Both the position numbers and the translations under genes were made by a program. From Atherinomorus stipes (taxonomy: Eukaryota > Chordata > Actinopteri > Atheriniformes > Atherinidae), in NCBI GenBank assembly GCA_023101725.1, contig JALJCO010007928.1, forward strand, positions 620,001 through 684,000: DNA of 64,000 nt, written 5' to 3'. The stretch's first letter is position 1; the number at the start of each line of letters is the position of its first letter. Below the pieces are notes generated by a model. It did no database searches. It was not told the DNA's origin and saw only the letters and a list, made by a program, of their open reading frames with translations. This document shows, piece after piece, positions 35,101-46,030 of this stretch.

Positions 35101-38100
35101 TTAATTACATACAAGATGAGCAACTTGTCAAAAGTCAATTCATTCATTAATTACAAAGAACTTTGTCGTCATTCATTTGCTTACCCGTTGATAAACAAAT
35201 GAATGAAGACAAATAAAAACCAGAATAAATAACAAAAGACAATACGGGTATCAGAAATATCAAACTTAATCTAAAACTATAGAAATTGGCTTTCAGCTCT
35301 GTGGCCAGTGGTAAGAATGACTGCACGGACCAGTGAGACAGATGCCTTCGAGCGGGATGGACCACTCATTACACCATGGTCCGTGGCGGACCAGTGGTCC
35401 GGACCAGAGCCAGACGCCCCCTGGTGGCAAGGACCACTAATTACATGGTGGTCCGTGGCACGGACCAGTGGTCCGGACCAGACCACAGTTTTCGCTACAA
35501 CCCCTTCTCCAAATGTCAGTGCTTGTACTTTGTTGGCAAAAAAGTGGTATCGGGACATCCCTAAAACTATTCCACTTTTTCTAAACTTGACTCATTCAGC
35601 CTCACACGTACTGCGGTAAAGCTAGCCGGCATTGTCAAATGCATGGTAAAGTGAGCCGTCACTTATCAGCCGACACTCGCGGTTAAAATTCAGTTGCGCA
35701 AAACACCAGTAATTACGGTACTGCTTGCTCGAGCTCCGAGAGGGAGGAGGGGAGCATAATGGAATCAAAGGACTTTCTCCTCCGCAAGTGCAGCTGTGTT
35801 CATACTCATGCAAATTTTTTTATACGTTTTTTATTCAAATCTACCTCAGATGTCTCTGTAGTTCTACAATAATAATTTCACTGAACTGTGTACAAATATG
35901 ACAAACAATAGGTCCCTTTGAGGAGAACGTCCCTGCTAAAACAGATTTTTGGGAAATTGTTAAAGGAAAACTAACAGGTGACACAAAACTCTCTCTGGAT
36001 TTGAGTTCTAGATCATCTCAGGGATCCCCACTGTAAAAAAGAAGTCAATCTACTGTACAGTTTTGGAGAAAATTCAGGCTGAATTATGCTCATCTACTTG
36101 TCTTTACTGTAATGTGCTAAAACTCATATTTGGATGCTTGTTACAGGAAAACCATGAGAGGTGACACAAAACTCTCTCTGGATTCTAGTTGTAGACCATC
36201 TCAGGTATCAACACTGTGAAAATGAGAAGATTTTACTGTATAATTTTGGAGAAAATTAAGGCTGAATTATGCCTATAAGGCAATCTACTCCGCTTTACTG
36301 TATTGGCCTAAGACTCATATTTGGATGCTTGTTACAGGAAAACCATGACAGGTGACACAAAACTCTCACTGGATTCCACTTCTAGACCACCTCAGGTATT
36401 ACCACTGTAAAAATGAGAAGATTTTACTGTAGAATTTTGGAGAAAATTAAGGCTGAATTATGCCTATATGGCCATCTACTTGGCTTTACTGTAATGGGCT
36501 AAAATTCATATTTGGATGCTTGTTACAGGAAAACCATGAGAGGTGACACAAAACTCTCACTGGATTCTAGTTCTAGACCATCTCAGGTATCACCACTGTG
36601 AAAATGAGAAGATTTTACTATATAATTTTGGAGAAAAATAAGGCTAAATTATGCTTATATCCCCATCTACTTGATGTAATGGCCTGAATCTCATTTTTGG
36701 GGGGTTATTACAGGAAAACCATGACAGGTGACACAAAACGCTCACTGGATTCCACTTCTAGACCACCTCAGGTATTACCACTGTAAAAATGAGAAGATTT
36801 TACTGTATAATTTTGGAGAAAAATAAGGCTAAATTATGCAGATATGGCCATCTACTCTGCTTTACTGTAATGGGCTAAAACTCATATTATACTCATATAT
36901 ACCCATTAGAGTAAAGACGAGTAGATTGCCATATAGGTATAATTCAGCCTTAATTCTCTCCAAAATTATACAGTAAAATCTTGAGGTGGTCTAGAAGTGG
37001 AATCCAGTGAGCATTTTGTGTCACCTGTCATGGTTTTCCTGTAATAACCCCCCAAAAATGAGATTCAGGCCATTACATCAAGTAGATGGGGATATAAGCA
37101 TAATTCAGCCTTAATTTTCTCCAAAATTATACAGTAAAATCTTCTCATTTTCACAGTGGTAATACCTGAGGTGGTCTAGAAGTGGAATCCAGTGAGAGTT
37201 TTGTGTCACCTGTCATGGTTTTCCTGTAACAAGCATCCAAATATGAGTCTTAGGCCAATACAGTAAAGCCGAGTAGATTGCCATATAGGCATAATTCAGC
37301 CCTAATTTTCTCCAAAAGTATACAGTAAAATCTTCTCATTTTCACAGTGGTAATACCTGAGGTGGTCTAGAAGTGGAATCCAGTGAGCGTTTTGTGTCAC
37401 CTGTCATGGTTTTCCTGTAACAAGCATCCAAATATGAGTTTTAGCTCATTACAGTAAAGACGAGCAGATTGCCATATAGGTATAATTCAGCCTTAATTTT
37501 CTCCAAATTATACAGTAAAATCTTCTCATTTTCACAGTGGTAATACCTGAGGTGGTCTAGAAGTGGAATCCAGTGAGCATTTTGTGTCACCTCTCATGGT
37601 TTTCCTGTAATAACCCCCAAAAATGAGATTCAGGCCATTACATCAAGTAGATGGGGATATAAGCATAATTCAGCCTTCATTTTCTCCAAAATTATACAGT
37701 AAAATCTTCTCATTTTCACAGTGTTGATACCTGAGATGGTCTACAACTAGAATCCAGAGAGAGTTTTGTGTCACCTGTCATGGTTTTCCTGTAACAAGCA
37801 TCCAAATATGAGTTTTAGCCTATTACAGTAAAGACGAGTAGATTGCCATATAGGCATAATTCAGCCTTAATTTTCTCCAGAATTATACAGTAAAATCTTC
37901 TCATTTTCACAGTGTTGATACCTGAGATGGTCTAGAAGTGGAATCCATAGAGGGTTTTGTGTCACCTCTCATGGTTTTCCTGTAACAAGCATCCAAATAT
38001 GAGTCTTAGGCCAATACAGTAAAGCCGAGTAGATTGCCATATAGGCATAATTCAGCCTTAATTTTCTCCAAAATTATACAGCAAAATCTTCTCATTTTCA

Positions 38101-40228
38101 CAGGGGTGACACCTGAGATGGTCTAGAACTAGAATCCAAAAAGAGTTTTGTGTCACCTGTCATGGTTTTCCTGTAACAAGCATCCAAATATGAGTTTTAG
38201 CACATTACAGTAAAGACAAGTAGATGAGCATATAAGCATAATTTAGCCTTAAATTTCTCCAAAACTGTACAGTAGATTGACTTCTTTTTTACAGTGGTGA
38301 TCCCTGAGATGATCTAGAACTTGAATCCAGAGAGAGTTTTGTGTCACCTGTTAGAGTTTTCCTTTAACAATTTCCCAAAAATCTGTTTTAGCAGGGACGT
38401 TCTCCTCAAAGGGACCTATTGTTTGTCATATTTGTACACAGTTCAGTGAAATTATTATTGTAGAACTACAGAGACATCTGAGGTAGATTTGAATAAAAAA
38501 CGTATAAAAAATTTTGCATGAGTATGAACACAGCTGCACTTGCGGAGGAGAAAGTCCTTTGATTCCATTATGCTCCCCTCCTCCCTCTCGGAGCTCGAGC
38601 AAGCAGTACCGTAATTACTGGTGTTTTGCGCAACTGAATTTTAACCGCGAGTGTCGGCTGATAAATGACGGCTCACTTTACCGTGCATTTGACAATGCCG
38701 GCTAGCTTTACCGCATTTCACACGTGACAGGAGCGTGTGCGCGTGACAGGCGACAGAGAGCACGGCTGCAGCGGCGAAGAACAATGGGGAGTTTAATAAA
38801 AGTTGATGATAAGGTGGTGAGGTGCAAGTTGTGCGGCGAGGACTGTGCTTTTCTCAGACCCACTCAGCCCCGTCAGTTACAGAGTCGGGTAATGCATGCA
38901 TGAACTGGGCCGGTCCTGATTCCAGCTCTGTCCTTCCTGCGGCCAATCAGCGCGCGCCTCATTTACATTATTTAAATGAACATTCATGTCAGTCAAAACC
39001 TCGTATGAACTATCAAGAGAGAAAGTGGTGGTGTGAGCAAAGGGTCAGAATATGCACTTTGTTTGATTTTTTTTTTCTAACAAGTTTTTAGATATTATTT
39101 TAAGACACTGTAAGGAGAGTGGACAGATTTAAAGACCAGGTGATTACTCCTTTAAATGTTTATCTGATTGGATGATGATAAATCATACTGTCCAATCAGA
39201 GAGCAGAAGGTTTCTTGTTCTTCTGTATCGCCACAGACTCTTAAAGGGGAGTATATTGTCAATAAGGAAGCTGGATCCATAAATATAAACACTAGATGCC
39301 GCCTTCGGACCCGTAGCATACGTCAGCTCGGCCACCATCTTGGGCAGGGGTTTCTTACAAGCAGTTAGGTCCATATCTATGGTAAGGTCCCGTTTCTTCG
39401 ACTTCATGCCAAAAATTGTTTAGCCGTCTGCAGCTGTCATTGACTTCAGACCAGAAGACTTGGACAGAATTGGACAGCTCATTTGAAAGGAGTGATGCCA
39501 TCTAATTTTACTTTTCCTTATCGTTTTTGCAAACTTTGTATCGTGATAATTTCATACATGATCAAAATATTTCAGTGCTCACTAAATGATTATAAAAGAA
39601 ATGGTTATAAAGTTTTCCCTTTTGAATTCATCCTCATATAAACATTTAAAACTCAGTTAATTAGTGTCACATCCTTGATGTTAAAATGCAATATTCTGAG
39701 AAGACATTTTTTTAAACATCATATGAATGAGTTATTCTTAAGTGCCCGAATAATGTAGAATATTTATTTATTTAGACTTACCAGAAATACAAACCTGATA
39801 AAGGCCCTGCGAAAAACAAAATTATTACACCTGGGAGCTAAAATCAGCTCACATTTACCTGAAGCAATACTGGATGATGGGCATGAAGAGAATGAGTACA
39901 TTTACATGGATTATTCTGTTGCTATGGCACATTCAACCTGATTTTAATGTCTTCAAATTTGCCATTTTTACTACAGCAGAAAATTAATAAATAAAGGAAA
40001 AAAGTTATATTTTCTAGAATTTCAAATGTATTACAAGAAATAAACACTTAACACTGCCAGGTTACATTTTCTGCTTAGAAAAATTTTCTCTAATAATGTT
40101 TACTGTGTCACATAAAATCCAAGCAATAAAAATCATAAAGCTATAACTTAAAATGGATATTTACCCTGTGCAGAAGATCCAGGAAAATAACCAAGAAAAA
40201 TCACCACACAAAGGATTCTCTTGTCCAT
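14110..40228 (-). CDS. Mucin A: giant secreted Thr/Ser/Pro-rich mucin-like protein
   Basis: Exons in transcript order: 40228-40165 (signal peptide), 34659-18183 (repeat exon), 18004-17920, 14190-14110. Exon 1 encodes 21 residues with a hydrophobic core and a GSSA|Q cleavage site. The repeat exon encodes roughly 5,490 residues of alternating Thr with Ser/Pro/Ala/Gln/Glu, essentially without cysteine, aromatic or hydrophobic segments. It is an ideal O-glycosylation substrate. The last exons encode a short module shared with mucin B. There is no transmembrane segment or GPI-type tail, so secretion is inferred. Three one-base length defects break the frame: near 26437, near 32780, and at the exon 3 end (17920). 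The two in the repeat exon restore phase arithmetic exactly when allowed for. With all three allowed for, the protein would be about 5,570 residues. The alternative is a decaying pseudogene. No family name is recognised with confidence. Confidence 0.8.
14615..15514. mobile_element. Degenerate Tc1/mariner element
   Basis: The ends tacactgcccggcca and tggccaggcagtgta are inverted repeats flanked by TA. The body contains the usual Tc1 landmarks in antisense (caatggggttcaggtctgga near 14835; tccactatccttccag near 15190), but no intact transposase frame. It sits in the last intron of mucin A. Parts of the same family recur at 58140-59240. Confidence 0.85.
15821..15866. repeat. (ATATT)n microsatellite
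   Basis: About nine tandem copies of the pentamer ATATT. Confidence 0.9.
16069..17437. mobile_element. Non-autonomous DNA element with 19-bp inverted ends
   Basis: TTAAAGTGCTGATGACACG at 16069-16087 is repeated exactly in reverse complement at 17419-17437. The 1.37 kb interior has no recognisable transposase. It lies in the last intron of mucin A. Confidence 0.7.
17920..18004 (-). CDS. Mucin A exon 3 (C-terminal module, one base short)
   Basis: Acceptor ggttgcag, donor gtaaca (minus strand). It encodes [20 protein letters not shown] and TLTELIK, colinear with LEHLAHLQISLTTYGELSNE of mucin B. It is 85 bases long against 86 in mucin B: the terminal A-run is AAAAG instead of AAAAAAG, and the exon ends in phase 2 while the next begins in phase 0. 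Confidence 0.75.
18183..34659 (-). CDS. Mucin A exon 2: 16.5 kb mucin repeat exon
   Basis: On the coding strand the unit is a hexamer ACT-NCA-like pair (Thr followed by Ser, Pro, Ala, Gln or Glu codons). The acceptor is gtactccag at 34660 and the donor is gtatga at 18182. Three open segments in different frames cover it: 34659 to about 32780, about 32780 to about 26437, and about 26437 to 18183. The frame switches coincide with one missing G relative to other repeat copies (gctgactagg for gctggactagg; gggttagagaagg for gggttaggagaagg). Adding two bases gives 16,479 nt, exactly the phase 1 to phase 1 length required. The 3' third (18.2-22.8 kb) is diverse; 22.8-34.2 kb is homogenised into higher-order repeats. 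Confidence 0.82.
23911..33764 (-). repeat. Nested higher-order coding repeat array in mucin A
   Basis: A marker block (tataattgaaggagttgacg or close variants, + strand) recurs with its tgaagg at 23911, 24328, 25174, 26092, 27039, 28083, 28500, 29418, 30336, 31284, 32232, 32649 and 33764. The spacings are 417, 846, 918, 947, 1044 / 417, 918, 918, 948, 948 / 417, 1115. The order of spacings itself repeats, giving a super-period of 4,172 and 4,149 bp. There are thus three levels: 6 bp, about 0.42-1.1 kb, and about 4.16 kb. Confidence 0.88.
34856..35495. repeat. Minisatellite with ~71-75-bp GGACCAC/GTGGTCC units
   Basis: GTGGTCC-centred units start near 34908, 34983 and 35054, and again near 35376 and 35448. 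Each includes a segment like ggaccagtg..ccagacgcc....gcgggacggaccact. The two clusters are separated by about 260 bp of unrelated AT-rich DNA. It lies in intron 1 of mucin A. Confidence 0.75.
35610..38717. mobile_element. 3.1 kb foldback element with internal tandem repeats and 8-bp TSD
   Basis: The flanks carry a perfect 8-bp duplication TCACACGT (35602-35609 and 38718-38725). The ends (actgcggtaaagctagccgg and its mirror ccggctagctttaccgcatt) are inverted repeats that continue almost perfectly for over 400 bp. The interior is made of ~190-bp tandem units containing ggaaaaccatga.aggtgacac. About five units run forward to about 36890, then about eight run in reverse to about 38380. No transposase frame is present; the two short ORFs in the arms are mirror copies. 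TSD length suggests hAT mobilisation. Confidence 0.88.
38784..38906 (+). pseudogene. Relic of a BED-type zinc finger exon (transposase-like)
   Basis: A short frame from ATG reads [20 protein letters not shown] and then CAFLRPTQP before TGA. The CKLCG block resembles the start of BED fingers found in hAT transposases. It is only about 40 codons long and lies next to the foldback element. Chance similarity is possible. Confidence 0.3.
38907..40164. other. Remainder of mucin A intron 1, no gene seen
   Basis: AT-rich DNA with short repeat-like stretches. The segment 39240-39410 (ggccaccatcttgggcagg region) looks like a piece of an interspersed repeat. No supported exon or RNA gene. Confidence 0.4.
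40165..40228 (-). CDS. Mucin A exon 1 (signal peptide)
   Basis: ATG at 40228-40226 in context ttcaacATGG. It encodes [20 protein letters not shown], then Q and a split Gly/Ala codon, with donor GTAAAT. The charged start, hydrophobic core and SSA|Q site fit a secretory signal. Nearly identical to mucin B exon 1, including the CCATTCAAC leader. Confidence 0.85.
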
Positions 40229-40450
40229 GTTGAATGGTTTTACTTTTCATTCTTCTTCGGATAGACAGGTTGGCTGTCTGTCCTTTCTGGTGTGTTAAGG
40301 ATTGTTGTTGCTCCTCCCTCAGATATTCAAAGGAAGCAACAAGGTATATGTGACCGATTAGACGTAGGTAACCTTGAAGCACTGACTTGCTTTATGTCAA
40401 TCTGCCTTGTCTTGTCTTGAAAACCTTGTAAGTTCAAAGATATATATTAA
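40229..40450 (-). promoter_or_regulatory. Putative promoter/5' UTR of mucin A
   Basis: On the minus strand a block gaatatctgagggaggagca about 95 bp before the ATG, and CAACCTGTCTAT nearer the ATG, are shared with mucin B (gaatagctgagggaggagca). The shared spacing suggests a common core promoter and 5' UTR. No canonical TATA box is clear. Confidence 0.4.
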
Positions 40451-40714
40451 GGTAGGTTAAATATATTTACACAATAAAAAATCTGAAGCAAACTCAACAT
40501 GTCTCATGTAAATGATGCAACATTAGGTTCACTTTGGTTTTGTTTGGTTGTTTTTAAAGTTGTTAATTACTTATTTCACTCAGAACTATTCTGTAAGCAG
40601 ATCAGTGTAACAGTAAATAAAAATCTAAAAGTCATAAGAGAAAGTTCTGAGAAGAAATGGTCTGCTGTGAATGGTTTCATTTAGCTGTAATTTAAAATTT
40701 ATATGTCACATGTT

Positions 40715-40774
40715 TTTCAGTATTATGTGTTGGCCTGGGTTTACATCAACCCAGGCCAACACATAATACTGAAA
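40715..40774. repeat. Perfect 27-bp inverted repeat with 6-base loop
   Basis: Arms 40715-40741 and 40748-40774 are exactly complementary around the loop tacatc. It directly adjoins the start of a Harbinger-like repeat at about 40778. Confidence 0.9.
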
Positions 40775-40777
40775 TAC

Positions 40778-41000
40778 TGGTCCGTTTCATGAAGCAGGTT
40801 CAACAAACTTTGAGTCTAACCCTGAACTTAGAATTAATCTACTCTGAGTTAGGAAACTCTGAGTTTTCAGTTTCAGAGCTGCTGGTTTGATTTGGTTTAA
40901 TCAACTCAGGGTAGTTCAACCCGAATTTTACATGTGCACCACAAGGATAAAAAGCCAGCATCAATGGAGCCCTAATTCGACAAGTCAACATGGATACAAG
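40778..41000. mobile_element. PIF/Harbinger-like terminal fragment
   Basis: The block tggtccgtttcatgaagcag, followed by ctctgagttaggaaactctgag and tttaatcaactcagggta, resembles the 5' terminal region of fish Harbinger elements. No matching right end was located. Confidence 0.5.
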
Positions 41001-41029
41001 GGCAGGGTCCTGTCACTGTAATTCCAAGT

Positions 41030-41120
41030 GTCTGATTGAATGGTTTGCACACCTGCCTCTCACCTGGGAAGCTGGTGTTTGAATCCTACTCTTGTACTGC
41101 CACCGCAGCCTTATTTATTT
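41030..41120 (+). repeat. tRNA-derived SINE head (degenerate)
   Basis: A box-like gattgaatgg and B box-like gtttgaatcc have tRNA-like spacing, followed by low-complexity ATTT repeats. A tRNA gene is unlikely, because the arms do not pair. Confidence 0.4.
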
Positions 41121-43340
41121 ATTTATTTAATTTAATTTAATGCAATCCAGTGGGGAGAAGCCCCCTTGTGGGCAGCATTAAGATGAGTAGAACCATTGCA
41201 TTGCCCAAATGCCCTGCATCTCCAATGAAAGAAAAAAATTCAATTTGCAAAAGAACGCAGAGCAATAATCAATATATCCTTTGAGGGGAAAGCGAGACTA
41301 AGTGTGACAAGATGAAAAAAAAATAAGGAAGTCCAACCAGGAGTTGAATCTCCATTTACCGAGTGACAGATGTGCACCCTGACCTTACAGCCAAAGCCAA
41401 TCACAGGAAGTATAGAAGTAGCCTAACTTTCAAAGTCAGGGCAGATTATCTCTGAAAAAGAGAGATAATACCTCCAGCTGTCACATACGGCTGGTGATAT
41501 AAAAAATGTATGGGCAGATCAGCTTGTGTACTATGTAGAAAATTGACTGTAATATGAAAATGTAACACCAGAAATGACAACTGCTGGGAAAAGAAAGAAC
41601 TTCTATCTGCAGTCTGATAGCTATTTCCCGACAAACTCTGCACAGTCCTACTGCATCTTCATCCATGAAATCCTTACCAAAAGGACAAATCTACAGTATA
41701 ACCTCCTCAGTCTGATTTATTTTTTATCATGTTTTTCTAGAGACGGCAGCAGCCAAGACTCGCCGCTGACTGAGTGAATGAATGAGGAAATGAAAAAGTG
41801 AGTGTGGCTGAAAGTGGGTGGAGACGGTGAGAAACTAAAGTGTTTCTCTTCATTAACCTGCTCCCGACCAGGTTAATGCTACAGTGTACTTCTCTGACTG
41901 TGTAATGTACTATCCAACTGTGTAACCACGGGGACCCCTTCAAACCCTCATACTGTAGTTTTCCGTCATGGCGCTGGATACACAGTGCAATTTCCCGTCC
42001 GATCATTAGGGGTCGCAATGCAAGACTGGCCTAATCCCCTGATGCCAATGGTCGGTAACCTTGATCATAACCTCGGTGACTATTTTGCCTCCGGATACAG
42101 TGAGCAATGGCGTCCGACAGAGAAAGACTGTTGTTGTTGCTGCAGCTAAATAACATCGAAAACAGAAATACTTCTGATGCAAAAATGGAAACAATGGAGA
42201 GATTTTGGTATTTCCTCATGTCTTCGGTCAAACATTCTTCGGTTGAAGTCATCTCTCGTCTTTGTAGGCTAGCCCAGCTAGCAGTGTTTTAAAAATGGTG
42301 CTGCCAGTGTTTACGTTGTGATAGACCAATCACAGCCCTTGCCATCTCCATTGTCCCTTGACAGATTGATGGACACTTAAAAAATATTTCATGCAGCCGG
42401 AGACGACGAAGAGGCTCTCCAACAGGCTCTCTATTAACAAACAGGGCTCTCCATCAAAGTCCATTTTCTCCACAAGTTGGTTTTGAGCAGCAATATGCTG
42501 CTCAGTCTCTTTAGTCGGCACACCTGTGGCTGCCATTGCTGAAAAGCTTCCTCCTCTCCGTGCCACCTCGCTGCTCCCGCATCCCTCCAGTCCCCCCTTG
42601 CCTCCATTCATCCCCTCACAGTCAGCTTCTAGCAATCACCCCATGCATATGCGCTCTTGTCACCGAAGCGCATCATACGCACGCACCCTCTTGTTTTAGG
42701 CGTGCTCTTCCCTTACCAAAAAATAGTATATGCAAATATGCAAGGCTTGTTCTGGTCCCAGCCTCGATACAGCCACTCTCCTCTCCGGATGGCTCCAGTT
42801 GAGCTTCGGGCTCGCCCATCATAATCCTTCGGTGTTTGTACACAGGTGTCTTGCTCACAACCCTTTTTTCCTGTCTCTGTTGTTGCGCCTGCCAAAGCAG
42901 CCAGCATGGCCACCAGCCACTAGTGAGGAGGGGGCAGAAGGCCGTCCTTATGGATAAGAGATATGGACTCAAACTGCAGATCTCACACTTGTCTTCTTAT
43001 CTATCTCCCACCACCTCAACCGGTGGGTCGAAGGGACGTCCCAGAACAGAGCTGTTCTGTACTGTAAGGACAGATGTATTGATGGATGTACCTCTATCTG
43101 CCATCAGCTTGCATCAGTTGCTTGGATGCAAGCTGACAGCAGATCGAGGAACATTCATCACTAATCAATACATCGGACTTTACGTCTATCAAGTCTAATA
43201 AAGGCTGAAATAGTGATGTGTTGTTCACCAACCACTCTTTCACAGAATGCTACACAGATACTACATGATGACTTCAGCCCCCGGCCGCCACTAGGTCTAT
43301 TTTGATCAATAAATCGGCAGTAACACAGTAAACATGAAGT
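41121..43340. other. Repeat-rich intergenic DNA, no supported gene
   Basis: Several 60-120-codon frames are open in this stretch, but none has splice context, conserved motifs or a recognisable product. The GC-richer section 42500-43000 may be part of a transposon. Left unassigned. Confidence 0.4.
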
Positions 43341-43354
43341 TTTGAGCCCACTTT

Positions 43355-43855
43355 ATCTCATCAGAGAATAGACTTTAAAGTTCTGTTGTTGGTCTGTAAA
43401 GCTCTGAATGGTTTAGGCCCAAAATACATCAGTGACCTCTTGACCCAGTATGAACTTACTAGACCCCTCAGGTCATCTGGATTCGGTCTTTTATCAGTTC
43501 CCAGAGTCAGAACCAGACATTTAGAAGCTGCATTCAGCTTCTATGCTTCACATGTCTTGAACAAACTCCCAGAAAGTCTCAGATCAGCTGAAACACTTAG
43601 TTTATTTAAATCCAGGTTAAAGACCCACCTGTTCTCAGATGCATTTACGTAGATTTTACTCAAAAGTTAAAATCTGCACGTCTCTATACTCTCTTTTTAA
43701 TCTTAAATGTTTTTAATTTAAGATTATGCTGCTACATTTTTGTTCTTGTTTTTCTTTCCCTTTTTGCACCCTGCTGTAATGCTTGTAATGTTTTATGTAA
43801 AGCACTTTGAATTGTCCTGTACATGAAATATGCTATATAAACTTGCCCTGCCTTA
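43355..43855 (+). mobile_element. 3' end of an L2-clade LINE
   Basis: An open frame of 88 codons (43386-43652) reads LVCKALNGLGPKYISDLL, then LESLRSAETLSLFKSRLKTH-like residues (as seen: PESLRSAETLSLFKSRLKTH). This is the terminal segment of the LINE ORF2. It is followed by the tail gtaaagcactttgaattg ... tgctatataaac. Confidence 0.75.
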
Positions 43856-44424
43856 CCTTTGTGACTGAATTATTTTTATTTTCTGTTCACAACGTTGCCC
43901 TGATAAGAGCAAATAACGTTATATTTCACAATATCTCCCAGATTAGTCATTAACTCGCAGCAACACCACAGCTGTCTCTGTAAGCATTAGCTAGCATGGT
44001 AACTTATGCGGTGTGTCATTTTCAGGAGCATAGACACGTGAAATAAAGTGTCAGATTAATGAGTGTTCACCATAATTTACCATGGTTTTGTTGTTGGAGA
44101 TTAAATCCAATGTTTTCTCCACCGTGGCAGCAGGTTATTCCTCCTCTGCTCTGTGTGTCCGATATTCCTCCCCCGATACGAACACATTGACATCAGTGGA
44201 CTGAGCAGCAGCGTCCACTTTTGTCAGACAGCAGAAATCTTCATGAAATAAATGTCCGTGATCTTCTTATTCACTTATTACTACAATTAAAGTTTTCCAC
44301 TGCTGTTCCAACAACCAGGAATGCGACAGTCCTTCCATATTTCCTCCATATTGTTCAGAAAAAGTCTGACTCTCATCTGTTCTAATTACACATGTACAGA
44401 AACGCTCCGGTGGCAAGAGCACGA

Positions 44425-44840
44425 CTGTATATGCAGTCATCCTCAAAATTATTCATACCCTCCAATTAAAGAAAGGCTAAATTCACAACAGTAATTCAAA
44501 TAACAAGACACTAAAGAAACTAATAGTAAATAAAAATCTACAAATTTTTTATGTACTAAAATAAACACTGTTTTTTAAATTATGGTTGAAAATGATAATT
44601 GAAAAAACAAACAAACAAACAGATTCTCTTGCCAGAAGACTTTAGAGTAATGATTATTATGAATTTTCGAATGAGATCAAAGTCATGAACAAGGCTAAAA
44701 CTCCACTGCCATCTCATATTGAAGGTGTGTGGTTCAGAAAAGATGGTAGAATTGTGGCGCAGAGACTATAGTGACCGATTCAATTCTGGTAAAAGTGAGA
44801 ATGTTGTCATTAACAATGTTGATAAGACTAAGCGCTTGTG
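44425..44840. mobile_element. Tc1-like fragment
   Basis: The segment tgcagtcatcctcaaaattattcatacc and the following AT-rich region resemble the terminal part of a fish Tc1-type element. The other end is not clear. No transposase frame. Confidence 0.4.
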
Positions 44841-44879
44841 TGTCAGTTGACGGTCCTGTCACTATGCCTCCGACTGATC

Positions 44880-44995
44880 ATGCGCCTTGGCTACTTGGCC
44901 ACAGGGATGTCCCTTTGGCTGAATGGTAAGCGCATGACTTTCACCCAGGAGTCCAGGGATCAAATCCTGCCCAGGCCCTCCTTCGTCCTGCCACA
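44880..44995 (+). repeat. tRNA-derived SINE-like segment
   Basis: A box-like tggctgaatgg and B box-like ggatcaaatcc are separated by a tRNA-like distance. The surrounding arms do not fold as a tRNA, so this is a SINE remnant. Confidence 0.4.
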
Positions 44996-45129
44996 CTTGG
45001 TAGTCTGCACTAGTGAAGTCCTGATGTGATCTTGAAGCTTGGAAATAGCAAAGCTTGTGGGCTCGACAGCAGCCCACAAGCTGAGCATTTGAAATATTCA
45101 AGCTACAGATTATGTCCTCAGCTGTCAAT

Positions 45130-45215
45130 GTGTTTTATGGTTCAGGAGGAAGACACCCTCTCTACCTTTAAGATTAGGCTTAAAACCTTCCTTTTAGATA
45201 AGTCTTGTAGTCAGG
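45130..45215 (+). repeat. LINE C-terminal fragment
   Basis: A frame reads EEDTLSTFKIRLKTFLLDKS, the usual end of L2-like LINE proteins in fish. It is only a short remnant. Confidence 0.5.
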
Positions 45216-45220
45216 GATGG

Positions 45221-45872
45221 TTAGAGGAGAACTCAGTAACTTTTTCACCTCAATAAATGCTTTTCTGAATGTAGGGCTGAACAAAGTGTTTACGGAGTGA
45301 TTCAATGTTTACCCCCCCTCCCGCCGGGGTCTGTGGCCTGCAAGCAGCGCTTGCAAGTCTGCCTGAGCCGACCCGACACAGAACTTGCTACTGTACAACA
45401 GACACCGCTGTACAGGACTCAGATCCCCGGCTTCCAGCGCTGATTTGAACCAGATTACAAGCGCTAATTCAAATAAAACATTTCTTTAGCTTCCCACTAC
45501 CTAAACACCGGCTCCTGGCTCTCAACCCTTTGCTGGACCAGAGTGAAGAACCAGTTCACGTTGCTTGCACTGCCTGGGCGCCGGGTGAAGCATAACTGCT
45601 TTAGGCTCAATAATCCCTTGTCATGTACGCATAAAGTAAGTAAAAGTTTGTATTCTCACCTGCTGCCCGCCAAAACCAGAGAAAAATATAATCCACTGCA
45701 TATTTACCCGCAAAACGCGGGTAAAGCTTCCCAGTGTAGGAGAGACAGGACTCTGCTTTGAGCAGAGGGAGACGAGGTGCTGCTACCAACGCAGCAAAGT
45801 AGCATGAACAAGCTAGTAAAAGCTTAAAGATATATCCAGGGATCAGAATAGAGGAAAGACAGGTAGAAGAAA
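45221..45872. mobile_element. Interspersed DNA element, copy 1 (truncated)
   Basis: The sequence from gagaactcagtaactttttcacctc to atagaggaaagacaggtaga matches 55346-56001 closely. This copy lacks the right terminus that is present in the second copy. Confidence 0.7.
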
Positions 45873-46030
45873 ACAATAATAACAAAAAAGAATAAAGAAA
45901 ATACAACTTTCAAATTAATTGAAAGACTCTACCATGTCATGGTATTTTTTTCCCCTTTTTAAGTTCTTTGAAAAACTATTACAAAAGACATATGCAGTAC
46001 AAAAAAGTAGTGCCATGGGCCACCACTAAT

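Noticed and set aside
35970..38360. CRISPR-like regular ~190-bp repeats
   Set aside because: The whole unit repeats without unique spacers, the array inverts midway, and the DNA is vertebrate.
35622..38705. Paired 63-codon frames on opposite strands as a duplicated small gene
   Set aside because: They are mirror copies in the inverted arms of the foldback element, with no splice or promoter signals.
42330..43198. Overlapping 75-120-codon frames on both strands
   Set aside because: No motif, splice partner or codon bias supports any of them. The region looks transposon-derived.
41030..44995. tRNA genes at 41033 and 44900
   Set aside because: A and B box-like motifs are present, but acceptor and anticodon stems do not pair; they are SINE heads.
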